This document shows, piece by piece, positions 50,601 through 62,069 of a DNA stretch of 64,000 nucleotides. Source of the DNA: Dioscorea cayenensis subsp. rotundata (Eukaryota > Streptophyta > Magnoliopsida > Dioscoreales > Dioscoreaceae); NCBI RefSeq assembly GCF_009730915.1, contig NC_052478.1:21866387-21930386 (forward strand), read 5' to 3'. A program made the position numbers and the translations under genes. Within the stretch, counting starts at the first letter, position 1, and every line of letters starts with the position of its first letter. The notes below the pieces were generated by a model. That model did not search any database and was not told the origin of the DNA. It worked only from the letters and a program-made list of their open reading frames with translations.

Positions 50601-53600
50601 AATGGGAATATTCCAGTACAAATGAATATCCCAAGACATTGATGTTGTTTGTCTCCATTAGAGGCTTCAAATACCTTTTGAATCAAGAAGATGACTTCTT
50701 TGTATTTATGGATTGGATGTGGATATAATTAGGTGGGATATGTATGTTTTAAGTCTAAATTTCATCAAAAATGCCTTGCATTTTCCTCCGTTGTGTTAAA
50801 TATGAATGCTAGGATATGTGTTTCTATTTTTAGATTCACTAAAGAATCTTTTTTTTTTCTTATTTATTTTTTTATGATCAAGTGGGGCTTTTTTTTTTCA
50901 CACACCTCCCATTGCTTTGGGATATATCACAAGTATCAGTTACAGCTAGTTTGAGTTGTTTTCAACTAAAAAAGTTGTTGAAAGTGCTCATGTGAAGACA
51001 AAGTGGTCCTTACAAAACTAAGAGAGAGGAGTTTTTGGACGGGAGCCAAAATGGATGGTTTCAGGTACTTGGCATGACGCATGACAAAGGTTTTTGGTTT
51101 TTGGTGCATTTTATCACTATTTAAAGTATTGAACGATTCCCATACGACAAACTTTGCAACCAATCAATTCACTATCTGCCATCCTATACATACCCATCTC
51201 TTCCTCACAAGTAACACTCATAAGCTTTCACCTGCCACTCCTCTTGTTTGAATCCCTCTGGTCATGGATCATTTTGAACCATTAGAGTCATAGTTTAATC
51301 CCTTCACGTAACAGATGGAAAGACTGATTTTATTCGAATTAACCAATCTCAGAAGGAAGTCTAGAAGGAGGATATACTTGCAATTGCATCAAATGGTATC
51401 TTTTAAATTCAACTCCGTGGCTTTGCTGTTTTCTAGCACCAGCACACCTAACCACATCTTTATAAGCTTTAGCTTAATGCCTGTGGAGAAGTAAGAAAAA
51501 TGGTATTCTTGTCAGCCTAAAACATAAAATATATGTATATTGACTGATGTAACAAGTTGCTCATTATTCATTCCTATGCATTCCATCATATGGAAATCCA
51601 TGCGTGGATAAAAAGAGTAGGCTGTGACTGGGGTGAGAAAGAGTTGTAGTTTTGGAAGGCATAAGAAAAGTTAAAGGACATTGAATAAGTATATTAAATG
51701 ATTTCTGGTCGAAGATAACAATCTCTCAGAGTTTTGGTTTTCAGAAGGCGCAGTGCTCTAGCTGTCATCAGCCTATTGGCTCAACTGGTGATACAGTGTC
51801 TTGTCCTCACTTTCTTTCTTTTCATGCTTAGTCTTTCCCGAGCCTCTCTATATAAAAAGTTGGTGCCTTTACTGCAATTCTCAACTCTTTCCTTAGTCTA
51901 CCGGAATGTTTTAACTTCAGGAGGATCCATGAGTGAAGTAATGGTATTCTCTTATAGATAATAATTTGTTGAAGAGTGAGTGTGAAAGGAAGCTTCTCGA
52001 GAGGTTCCTCAGAGTGGTTTCTCTCAGAGTGTGCTTAGACTCCTCCGTTTCACATGTGAGCAGACTTGAGGGGTGAGTTCCAAGCTTCTATTTGTTATTT
52101 ATTTTAATAGTATGGAGTGGCTTAGAATATGACCTTTGGTGACATCTGCTTTTGGTTTTACTTCTCTTTCTTGTGGGTTTTGCTTTCTTTTGTTCTTCAA
52201 AGTCTTATTTTAATCCATGGTGGACATTGTTTAATGAAGGAAAAGCATAGATTTGGTGGGCTTGGGATCTGTGTGTTGTTTTTCTTTACAAGTTTTCAGT
52301 TTTTATTTGATTTGTTTTTGGTGCTTTGTCCTGTTATTATAGGGTAAACATCATTGCATCGCTTTGGCTTTCATGGAATTCCTTTGTTTATTAACTTTTG
52401 TTTGAAGGAATTAAGATTATAGTTATTTTGATATATTGGTATGTCTTGTAATGCTGAACTGGATGCTAAGAGAACTGGTTTTGTTCCTACTCTCTTGTTC
52501 ATCACTGCTTTACCTTTTCTTATTGTCTTTAGTTCTTGGCTTTCTATAAATTGAAAGAAAGCTTTGGGGCGGAATGATGGCTGCTTGAGCATTTCCATGC
52601 AGCTTTTCTGTTTTTAAGTATTCTCCCAAAGAATCTCAGTTTGTGAGGCTGAGATGAATTTCATCGTTGTCCCTTTGTTGCTCTGCCTCTTAAAAATGTT
52701 AAAAATAAGAGGCAAAGATGATGATGACGGTAAAGTATGAAGGATGCTTATTTCCCATCAACTTTCTTTGTATTCATTTTCTGCAGATGGATTCATTAGG
52801 ACTAGTCCATTGAAATAGATTTTTTTCTGACTTCTTAATTGATCTGGTATGCTCTGTACCTTAATTTTGCTGTTTGTCTCTTGAGACTCATGACTGTTAA
52901 TCTTTATTGCTTGATTTCTTCATTTTATTAGTCCAACCACTTGCTTGGATTTACATGGTGTCTTGATTAGTTTTCCTTTTCTTTGTTTTTATTTGCTTTT
53001 CTGATGGAAAGGGCTTTGGTGATTGTTCTGCAACCAAAGTTTGCATCCTCTGTTCTGACTTGTTCTGATAATTAGTGACCTTTCTTAACATTAGAGATCA
53101 TTTGATTCTTTGCTTTCATTCTTGACGTAAGTTATGTTTCTTTGACTGAAACTTTCAAAACCTGTGAAGTTTTATGGTGTTAGCAATGTTGTTTATCTTC
53201 CATTACCGTGTACCTTTTATGAACTCATGCTTAAAAGAATGTCAATTCACTGAATCCAAAGATGGATTTGCTGTTTTGTCCCATTTATTATTCTTTTTTT
53301 CTAATGTGAGAAACTTATAATTGAGGTTGATTACTTTGTAAATTTTGCATACAATGGTTTAAGATTGAGCTGTCTTTTGAGTGGAAAACTTTAAATTTAC
53401 TTGGTGTAAAATCCAAGCACATTCTTATTATCATTTGAGAGCCACTGCTTTTCATATGTCATGCATTCTATTCTTGGTTATCAGAATCTTTAACCTATTT
53501 ATGATCAAATTTCCAGTTTCCCTCTCTTTCTGAATCTACCTCGATGAAACTGTGAACAAAATTATGCCAGCAATTAATGTTTAATTTTCACAATTCTTAG

Positions 53601-53658
53601 TATTTATTTACCCTCTGCCGTTATGATGTAGGCTTATTTGGTTTGAACTGCTATAAAA
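47679..53658. other. Six-kilobase gene-poor spacer
   Basis: The left part is the carrier promoter. From about 48,000 to 49,650 the sequence is AT-rich with CTCG/GAGC-rich stretches that look like decayed transposon (see findings). At 49,899-50,024 there is a 41-codon open frame with a run of Glu codons, of unknown meaning. The right part, from about 51,960, is likely 5' UTR of the 6PGL-like gene: a donor-like GAGGG|GTGAGTTCC near 52,072 and an acceptor-like GATGTAG| near 53,632 suggest a long 5' UTR intron. No tRNA or known miRNA was recognised. Confidence 0.4.
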
Positions 53659-54635
53659 ATGGCTGCTGTCTATGATCTAAAGCAAAGAGGTCAATTGACA
53701 ATCTTCGACAGCTTTGATGACCTTGCCACTGATTTAGCCGAGTACATCGCACAACTTTCAGAGATTTCAGTTAAAGAGAGAGGATGCTTCACTGTTGCTT
53801 TGTCTGGAGGATCTCTCATCAGTTTTCTTGGGTAACTGTTTGTTCCTTCGATGTATTATCATCGTTTACAAGCATAACTTCACTTATACTTTGGCTATTT
53901 CGGAAGCAGGAAATTGTATGAAGCTCCTTACGACAAGACAGTTGATTGGACAAAATGGTATGTTTTATGGGCCGATGAACGTGCAGTCTCCAAGAGCCAT
54001 CCTGACAGCAACTACAAACTCACAAAGGATAACTTCCTTTCAAAGGTACACACGGGCGCGCTCGCACAATCAGTAACATGAAATGCCTTATGTTTCAATT
54101 TTCGTATCATTGAAACTCATTTACTAATGACCATAAAAACTGTCAGGTACCTATTCTAAACAACCATGTATACTCCATCAATGACAACCTGACAGTGGAG
54201 GATGCAGCAATGCAGTATGAATTCGTGATCCGCCAGCTTGTTAAAGCTCGTATACTCAATGTCTCAAGTATCAACGACTGCCCGAAATTTGATCTCATTC
54301 TTCTTTCTGTGGGATCGAATGGGAGTATAGCCTCATTGTTCCCGCACCACCCTGCTCTCGAGCAAAGTGATGATTGGATCACTTACATTACTGACGCATC
54401 AGAGCCGCCACCGGAGAGAATCACATTTACACTTCCAGTTATCAACTCGGCATCCAATGTGGTTGTGTTGGCGACCGGAGAAGACAAGGCGACGGCAATG
54501 CACTTCGCCGTTGATGATTCAGGCGAAGAATTCGATGCTTCTGCTGTGCCTGCATGCCTGGTTAGGCCTGTTGATGGGAAGTTGGTGTGGTTCATGGACA
54601 TGTTAGCTGCCTCAAAGCTGCAGTTGAGTGGATGA
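53659..54635 (+). CDS. 6-phosphogluconolactonase-like protein with an altered active-site loop
   Basis: The family hydrolyses 6-phosphogluconolactone in the oxidative pentose-phosphate pathway. Three coding exons: 53659-53831, 53910-54045 and 54147-54635. They give 265 residues, the normal length for the cytosolic plant form; no transit peptide is evident. Conserved parts are [15 protein letters not shown] (sugar-phosphate loop), [24 protein letters not shown] and [16 protein letters not shown]. The loop that is normally G(M/x)GxDGHxASLFP reads [12 protein letters not shown] (residues 158-169). The Asp becomes Asn161 and the His, regarded as the catalytic base, becomes Ser163. The rest of the fold looks intact and the frame is open, so this is either a catalytically weak or repurposed paralogue or a lineage variant. 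Confidence 0.9.
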
Positions 54636-56130
54636 TAGCTATATTTATTGCAGCAATATGTGGTTGTTTGTATGTAGTTTTTGGAGAGGAATTTGATAGA
54701 ATGTTTTGAGTTCTCTTTGTCTCTGGGTTTATTTTTGGTTGGTTGGAAAATAAGTGAGTCTTTTGCACAATGTTCTGAGCTTTTCAAAGGTTATTTTGAG
54801 GAATTGAAATGAAAAGAAAGAAAGCTTGCATGCGTTTTGTGTGCTTTCTTATCTGATTAAAGCTTTTTTAGTAGCTATTGCTTAGTTCCTATTCAAAAAA
54901 ATTTTTAAAAAACTTTCGTTTTGAAAAACAAATATAGTTATTAGCTAATGTTTTAATCATGAGTTACTAATTGAAATATATAATGTTAATTATAAAATAT
55001 TTATGTGGGCTAATTAAAAAATTATTATTATTTTTTTATATATACGATAAACATATATATATATATAGTTAAGGGTGTGCAGATAATCAGAAATTGAAAT
55101 TGTGCATTTTCACCCACTCAATAAAGAGTTTGGGTTATAAATCTGTATTTATAATTAGATAGGTTTTGATGGCAGTAAAATCCAAAATCAGGTTAAAAAG
55201 GGACTTTTATTGTTTTATTTTTTATATTTTTTTAGAAATTAGATATAAAATATTGAATATAATTAGTCCTCCATGTGAGCAAGTGTCTTGTTATGCGAAT
55301 TAAGAAGGGACTAAAATAAGAATACTAATATGTTTAGGGATCTACACGGAAAAAAACAAAAAACAAAAAAGATTGGTATTCTGTCCCCACGCTCATCCTC
55401 TCCACTTCCTTCTGCTGCTCAATCTCACCAACTCCAAGGCCCTGAGGTTCTCTCTCGCGCTCTCTCTCTCTCTCTCTCTCTGTCTGGCTCTTTTTCTTGA
55501 TTTTTTTTAATTGTTGGTGATTTTTCTGTTGTTATAGATGTGTGTATGAGTTCCTTTGATTCATAGTTTGCTTAAAGTTAGAAGTTTTTTCCTATGCTTT
55601 AATGTTTTTAATCCCTTGATTGTTAGATTTCAAAGTATTCAGATCCACATCAGTGGACAGGATTAAGTGGTGCTTGCGGTTGATATAAACCAACAGAGAT
55701 TCATTAATTGTGTCGTTCTTCTCATTGTATTTCTTTCACTGTTGTAAAACTGGATTTTCCAGTTGAAAAGTTGAAGTTTTTGATGTTTAGGTCATATGTC
55801 CAGCTGCGAATATGAAGAATTTATGGTGTTTGAATTGGTTGATATTTAAATTGATTTTGTTTTTATGAAATTGCTTTAATTTGGGCCTTTCATTGATTTA
55901 GTTTTGAAGTATGATTGATTCAGCAGCTGGATTATTGTCTCATAGGTGCATTGTGTTGTTGTTGTTGTTGTTGTTCTTGTTTTTGATTAAAAAAATTTCT
56001 GGTTCTAAAACTCTGATGTGAAATTGATTGCAGAAAAGATGTTCAATGGAGAGTGATTTAAATTCTTAGATCCTATTGAGTGTAATTTCAAGTTTTCAAT
56101 GAGCAAGTCTGTGAAGTGTTGCTAACTTGC
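54636..56130. other. Spacer between 6PGL-like gene and HPPK/DHPS, with its 5' UTR
   Basis: 6PGL 3' UTR at the left and AT-rich spacer in the middle. From about 55,380 there is a likely transcribed leader with a CT microsatellite (55,460-55,482) and a GTT run (about 55,957-55,975). A 5' UTR intron ending near 56,030 (GATTGCAG|AAAAGATG) is plausible. Confidence 0.4.
55460..55482. repeat. (CT)n microsatellite in the probable 5' UTR
   Basis: About eleven CT units. CT tracts are common in plant 5' leaders. Confidence 0.85.
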
Positions 56131-57797
56131 ATGGGAATTTTCAAGCACATGCTTCCCATTATCAAGCATGGTTTTCAAGGATTCGTGTTATCACATACGT
56201 CGACAGGTACATTCAGTAATTAATTCTCGTCTTTACAAATGAGCATGATTTTTGAATAAATTTTCACTTTGGCAATGCAGAACTATCTTTAAAGCCCCCT
56301 CTTTGTCCATCATATTCTGCAAAAATCTTTTCTTCCTGTAGTTTATCATCAGAATCCTCAGTAAAGATTCACTCATTAAAACAAGATCAAGAAGTGGTGA
56401 TTGCTCTTGGGAGTAATGTGGGTGATAGAGTCGGCAACATCAATGAATCTCTGCATTTGATGAAGAAATCTGGCATTCAAATAACCAGACATGGTTGCTT
56501 GTACGAGACTGAGCCTGCTTATGTGACTGACCAGCCCTTATTTCTCAACTCTGCCATTAGAGCCACTACAGAGCTCGGACCGCATGAATTGCTAAAATTG
56601 CTCAAGCAAATCGAGAAGGATTTAGGTCGGACAAAGGGAATACGGTATGGTCCAAGACCAATTGACTTGGATATTTTGTTCTATGGGGCGTCAGAGATCA
56701 ACTCTGAGGATCTTACCGTGCCTCATGAGCGTATGTGGGAGAGACCCTTTGTAGTGGCTCCTCTGATTGATTTGCTTGGATCATCCATTGACACTGATAC
56801 TGCAGCAAGTTGGCATTCCTTGACTAAATACAATGGTGGTCTGTTTGAATTATGGGAAAAACTGGGTGGTGAATCATCAATTGGAAAGAATGGAATGAGA
56901 AGAGTTTTGCCCATAGGAAATAGTATATGGGACTGGTCAAAGAAAACCCATGTGATGGGTGTTCTCAATGTGACTCCTGATAGTTTCAGTGATGGTGGGA
57001 AATTTCACGAAGTGGAAGCTGCAGTTTCTCAGGTCAAGTTGTTAATCTCAGAAGGAGCAGACATTATCGATATCGGTGCCCAATCTACACGCCCATTTGC
57101 TAGTAAGCTCTCACCAAACGAAGAAATTCAGAGGTTGATTCCAGTGTTAGATGCAATTGTCCAAATTCCAGAGATGGAAGGGAAGCTGTTATCAGTAGAC
57201 ACCTTCTATGCTGAAGTTGCATCGGAAGCGGTGAAGAGAGGTGCGCATATTGTTAATGATGTCTCTGGCGGGAAGCTTGATCCTGAAATTCTTCGTGTAG
57301 TTGCAGAACTTGGGGTACCTTATGTTGTCATGCATATGAGAGGCAATCCAAGCACAATGCAATCTGACAAAAATTTACATTATGATGATGTTTGCAAAGA
57401 GGTAGCTTCAGAATTATATGATCAGGTTAGAGAAGCAGAGCTGTCGGGGATACCCTTATGGAGGATCATCATTGACCCTGGCATTGGATTCTCTAAGAAA
57501 TTAGAGCAGAACCTGGAAATTCTCATGGGTCTATCATCCATTCGAAGAGAGTTAGGAAGAAATAGTTTTGCTGCCTCACATGCACCTATATTGCTTGGGC
57601 CTTCCCGAAAGAGATTTTTGGGTGAGATTTGTGGTCGCAGTGATCCTGTTGAGAGAGATCCTGCAACCATAGCTGCTGTCACGGCAGGGATTCTCGGCGG
57701 TGCTAATATCATAAGGGTGCATAATGCCAAGGGTAGCCTGGATGCTGCAAAGGTCTGTGACGCGATACTTAAGCAAAGAGAAAAGAGTCTTTTTTGA
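56131..57797 (+). CDS. Bifunctional folate enzyme HPPK/DHPS, mitochondrial form
   Basis: Catalyses pyrophosphorylation of hydroxymethyl-dihydropterin and its coupling to p-aminobenzoate, two successive steps of folate synthesis in plant mitochondria; DHPS is the sulfonamide target. Two exons: 56131-56206 and 56281-57797, for 530 residues. Residues 1 to about 60 are rich in Ser, Lys and hydrophobic residues without acidic clusters, as in a mitochondrial presequence (MGIFKHMLPIIKHGFQGFVL). HPPK covers about 63-190 with ALGSNVGDRV and GPRPIDLDILFYG (149-161). DHPS covers about 245-525 with GVLNVTPDSFSDGG (252-265), IIDIGAQSTRP, SVDTFYAEVA, IVNDVSGG, DPGIGFSKK and LGPSRKRFLGE. All active-site signatures are present. 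No frame break is seen. Confidence 0.97.
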
Positions 57798-58637
57798 TCA
57801 GCAAAATAGAAATTGAGAACTTAGTTGTGCATCGGCAAAAGGAATTATTCCACAAGGAACTACACTAGTTATGGCAGAAGCTAATGAATGTAGCCCTCCA
57901 ATAAATTGATTGTTGCAGGTCAATTTCACACTGATAATGCACAGCTTTTTATTTTGCCATTTTTCGGTTCTTGATTATGTTGTAAGTGATATTTTTAAAT
58001 TCAGGCTGCGTTTTGGTCAGCTTTGCATCTGCACTTTGTTTTCTGTATTCTATTTTTTAATTTATTTCTGTAGTTTTTGAAATTGGAAGAGGGAAAATAA
58101 TTAAATGGCCATCTGGATTTTCCTTGATGAGTCTATATTCTTTCTTGAATGTTACTGAAGAAAGCTGCACAATGAAGGCCTACATTTCTTTTCTACATTT
58201 GAAGTGTGACAAGCTTTAATCATAAATGCAGAACATTGGTGTGATTTTTTGATGTTCAATCCAACATAATTTCGATATGAACATTCACTCAGGTATCCCT
58301 CAGCAATTGATCCAAATTTGAAACCAACTAAATCATATGCCAAACATTGTGCTCGAGTCTCGGACTTTCTATATCCACAATGACAGTATTTAACATTGAA
58401 TCCTTATTCTGGTAAATGATAAGCTTCTTGTTCCCATGTTAAGTGTGAATTAAAACAAAAGAAAACCAAATCCCAGTACAATTGCCGATATTGTAGGGCA
58501 CTTGATGCAAAAGAAAGTCGAGAGTGCAGACCAAAAACATAAGAAATACCATCCCAAAGCGGCATAAGTACTATATCTCATTTGCCTAATCACCAGAGCT
58601 TGATGTGCCTTCTCATTCTCTTGAATTGCTTTTTGAG
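57798..58637. other. Convergent spacer
   Basis: 3' UTRs of HPPK/DHPS and the minus-strand RRM gene. Nothing else is seen. Confidence 0.5.
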
Positions 58638-60996
58638 CTAACTGCTTTGCTCCAAGGCCTTGGCTTCAGCCAATGCCATGGGATCAGCCTTTGTGTCGGT
58701 TTCTTCTTCTTTCTCACCTTCTCGTTCTTCAGCCAATTTCTTTCTATGCAATTCCTCTGCAGCTTGCATTGCAGCTCTTTGTTCTGCCTGCAATCGTTGC
58801 ATCTCCTCTTCTTGTTGCTGCCTCTCAAACCATGTGTCAGCATCCGCCCATACTGAATTCATAATAAAAAACGGCAGTTAAATTCCTGAGTGAGAACTGA
58901 ATTGAAGGCTGTGAGAAGAAGATAATCATGTTAACCATTCAAGCGGTCATCAATGAACAATGATTGCTGATCATAGATGCATCATCATCAGATGTTAAAT
59001 TAGATCACATGTTATTAACCTTGTGCATTTTGATATGATGCCATAAGACAGTGTCTCTTGTCTTAGTCATTATAATCATAATCATTCACCTTCATTAATT
59101 CAATGTACCAGAATATATACCTTAAAGGAAAGGCTCAGAAGACTTATACAGGCAACATTTATGTTAGTGAATTACTGTACTAGTTTTATCGGTCACAGAC
59201 ATGAGTATAGATGGTCAGCAGCACTAGATAACAAAAAGAAAAGAAAAATGACAAAAAAGATTGCTTATCCAAGGCAACAACTTAAAATTCAAGGAGGAAG
59301 AATTGGAACAAATGACAGAGGGAAGAATTACACATAAAGATGCCAGATGCGCCTTGATTTTTCTAACAAGAAAAGTTGAAAAAGAACATACAACAAGATC
59401 CAGAAGATCTAAATTATTAAGACGGGAAACAATTATAAGCACAACAATAATAATCAACATATTTGTTTATAAAAACCCAAAAGCTATTAGAGATGTATAC
59501 ACTCCATTTCACATGGTACTCACTATAATAGTCATTAATCCCTACTTGATCATTCATAAGACTACTACATTTTGCAATTCAGGGTCTTATCATTGAAAAA
59601 TGAAATGTATGATATGGAAGTATGAGTTCTAACCAAATTAAATTAAAATTCAGTTAAAATTCAGAGTCAACTTAACCTCGAGCCTGGTTATGAACAAAGT
59701 TAATTAGAAATCACTAACACTATTTGTTTCATAATTCATTAAAAAAAAAAAAGGAACCATTACTTCTGTAGTATGCAGAAGAAACAATGGTTGATCAAGG
59801 TAGCAGCTCATTTAAATAACAAGCTAGTTTGAACTTTTGCGTTCAAGTAAAAGGATAGTACATAGAAGAAGCCCATGCCTCATGCAAAGGAAGGTTATAC
59901 TCCCCACAATCAGCCCTTATATTGGAACCTTTCCATTGTTGCTTGACATACATCAAGAACTCAGTGGCCAGCCTATTGCTTAAGAAGCCAAGGGGATACC
60001 TTATGGGATGCATAACCATCAAGTCATATTGGCAACACAAAGCAAATAGCTGTGAGGATCATAAACTCCTCAGAGTTACTGGCAGTACTGCGACTATCCC
60101 AGAAACAACAATATCAAATTGAAGCTATAATGCACAAAGGACTATGTATAAGACATGAATTAAAGGTCCCACCACAAAAGTATTTATCTAAACTAAAAAA
60201 GAAAACAAGGATAGCAGAATTTTTTAGAGGAAGTGTTTCTAAAACTTGACCTGAATGAAATGAGATCAAAGAACAATTGGAGTTTTCCGCATTAGGGTTG
60301 TATTAAACATTTCCAGAATAAAAGTTCAATCATCATCCAAATATAACATGAAAAGCCCAATAGACCAAATAATAATTAGGGTTTTAGTTTCAGCAACAGG
60401 GAGCTAAGCTGTTAGCAGATAAAGTTTAAAGAAACCAAATTTATGTCAATTCAATATAGTTTACCACCAAATTACAGTTCTTGTATCAAAATGAACTAAC
60501 TAGGGTTTTCTAATCACAAGAAGTGATGCTGTTAATGCAAGCAAAAGAAACAAAAAAAGTAAAAACCCCAACTTTACCTCAAACTAGAAAAGAACAACAA
60601 CAAATCAAGAATATAGACGAAGAAATCAAAATAAAAACTATAAAATTTTAAAGAGGAAAACAAAAGAAGAGGGGGAAAAGATACTGAACTGGGCTGAGCG
60701 GCCCAACCCTGCTCGCCACCCTTGATGCGCTCTGGGAGAGCATAGTTGACGGTGAGGACACGGCCATAGAGCTCAGCACCATCCATATTATCCATAGCAG
60801 CGGCAGCGTCCTCCCTCTCAAGGAAAGTGACAAAACCGAAGGATCGGTGCTTCTGTGTGGCCTGATCGAGCGGCGTCTTCACATCCTTGATGTCCCCGAA
60901 GGGAATGAAGGCGGAGTGCAGTATGGCCTCGTTCACCTCCTCCGCCAATCCCCCCACGTACAGCGTGTTCTTCTGCACCTGCGCGTTGTTCATCAT
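58638..60996 (-). CDS. RRM protein of the cyclophilin-E-like (RRM-only) type
   Basis: Two coding exons, 60690-60996 and 58638-58852, separated by an 1.8-kb intron, give 173 residues. One RRM occupies residues about 10-90, with RNP2 LYVGGL and RNP1 RSFGFVTF, followed by [20 protein letters not shown]. The acidic and basic coiled-coil tail ([33 protein letters not shown]) comes next. The RRM is very like that of animal peptidyl-prolyl isomerase E, and plant databases often carry that name. No cyclophilin domain follows here, so isomerase activity should not be assumed. The role is probably in nuclear RNA binding or splicing. Phases agree and no break is seen. Confidence 0.92.
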
Positions 60997-62069
60997 GCCT
61001 TCTTCTTCTTCTCCTTCTCTATCCTTTTCAGATGTTCGAAGTGGAGATCACTAGAAAGTTTGTAATTATGTTTTAGTCCCTATAAATTTTTTATATTTAT
61101 ATATGAAGAGATTATTACCTTCCAAACCATGAAAAATAGCAAAATTATTTGTTATTTGACTTATTTCCCCTTCAATTTTATTTACATTGCCTTTTTTTTT
61201 TAATAATATATATATATATATATAACAAATACCACCTATGTTGTCAGGCTATTGGTTAAAAATTAAACATTCAAATAGTGTGCTATCACCCAGTAATAAG
61301 AGGATTCAGATTACAAACTCAAACTCATAATTAGAACCCGTTATCACCATTGTATTAGTAATCAGCACCCATTAAAAATTTTTTAAATATCTTATTTTAA
61401 TATTTTTTTATAATAAAATTAAAGCCACAAAACTATAAATTTTTTGAAAGTAAATTTTTTTTTATTTATTAAGCCGGAAGTGAAATCATCACAGATTTTG
61501 AAGGTTTTACTATGCAAGGAAAACAAAATGTATGCTTTATAATTCCCCCTTAAAGCTTGTAAAATGATTGGAATAATATACCTTCATATTTTAGTGAGTA
61601 TTATTTAAAAAAAAGGAAAAAAAAAACTCACTATCACATCAAACAAAATGCAATCCAAGATATCTTGGATAATTTTGACAATATTTTTGTTAAATATTTA
61701 TTTACTATAAATGCGGTGAATATTGAAATTGCCAAAATTGGAGTTGATTTATTATGAAGATTTCCCCCCCAAAAAATAAAATAAAATGCAAATCACTGTC
61801 TCAACTTTAAAATCTTAACATTTATATAAAAAATTTATTCATTATCAATTAAGTTGATATAATAATCAGCCAAAATTGGAGAGGATCAATTACAAAGATT
61901 TTTTTTAAATGAAAAATATTTCCTCAAACCCGACCCGTTAACAAAGAATCCGAATCCGAAATCCTCGCACGTGCCAGCGCTTTTTCTATAAAGAACCTCT
62001 ATTCTCAAACACGTCTCTCCATCCGCCCCTTTCGCTTCGTCGAATTCAAAGCTCTCAACTTTGACATCA
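60997..62069. other. Divergent spacer between the RRM gene and RGP
   Basis: Two promoters facing away from each other, AT-rich between, with a TA microsatellite at about 61,206-61,225. The last 100 bases upstream of RGP are pyrimidine-rich leader. Confidence 0.45.

Noticed and set aside
50261-50728. 155-codon plus-strand open frame
   Set aside because: Cysteine- and phenylalanine-rich translation typical of AT-rich noncoding DNA, no similarity known to me.
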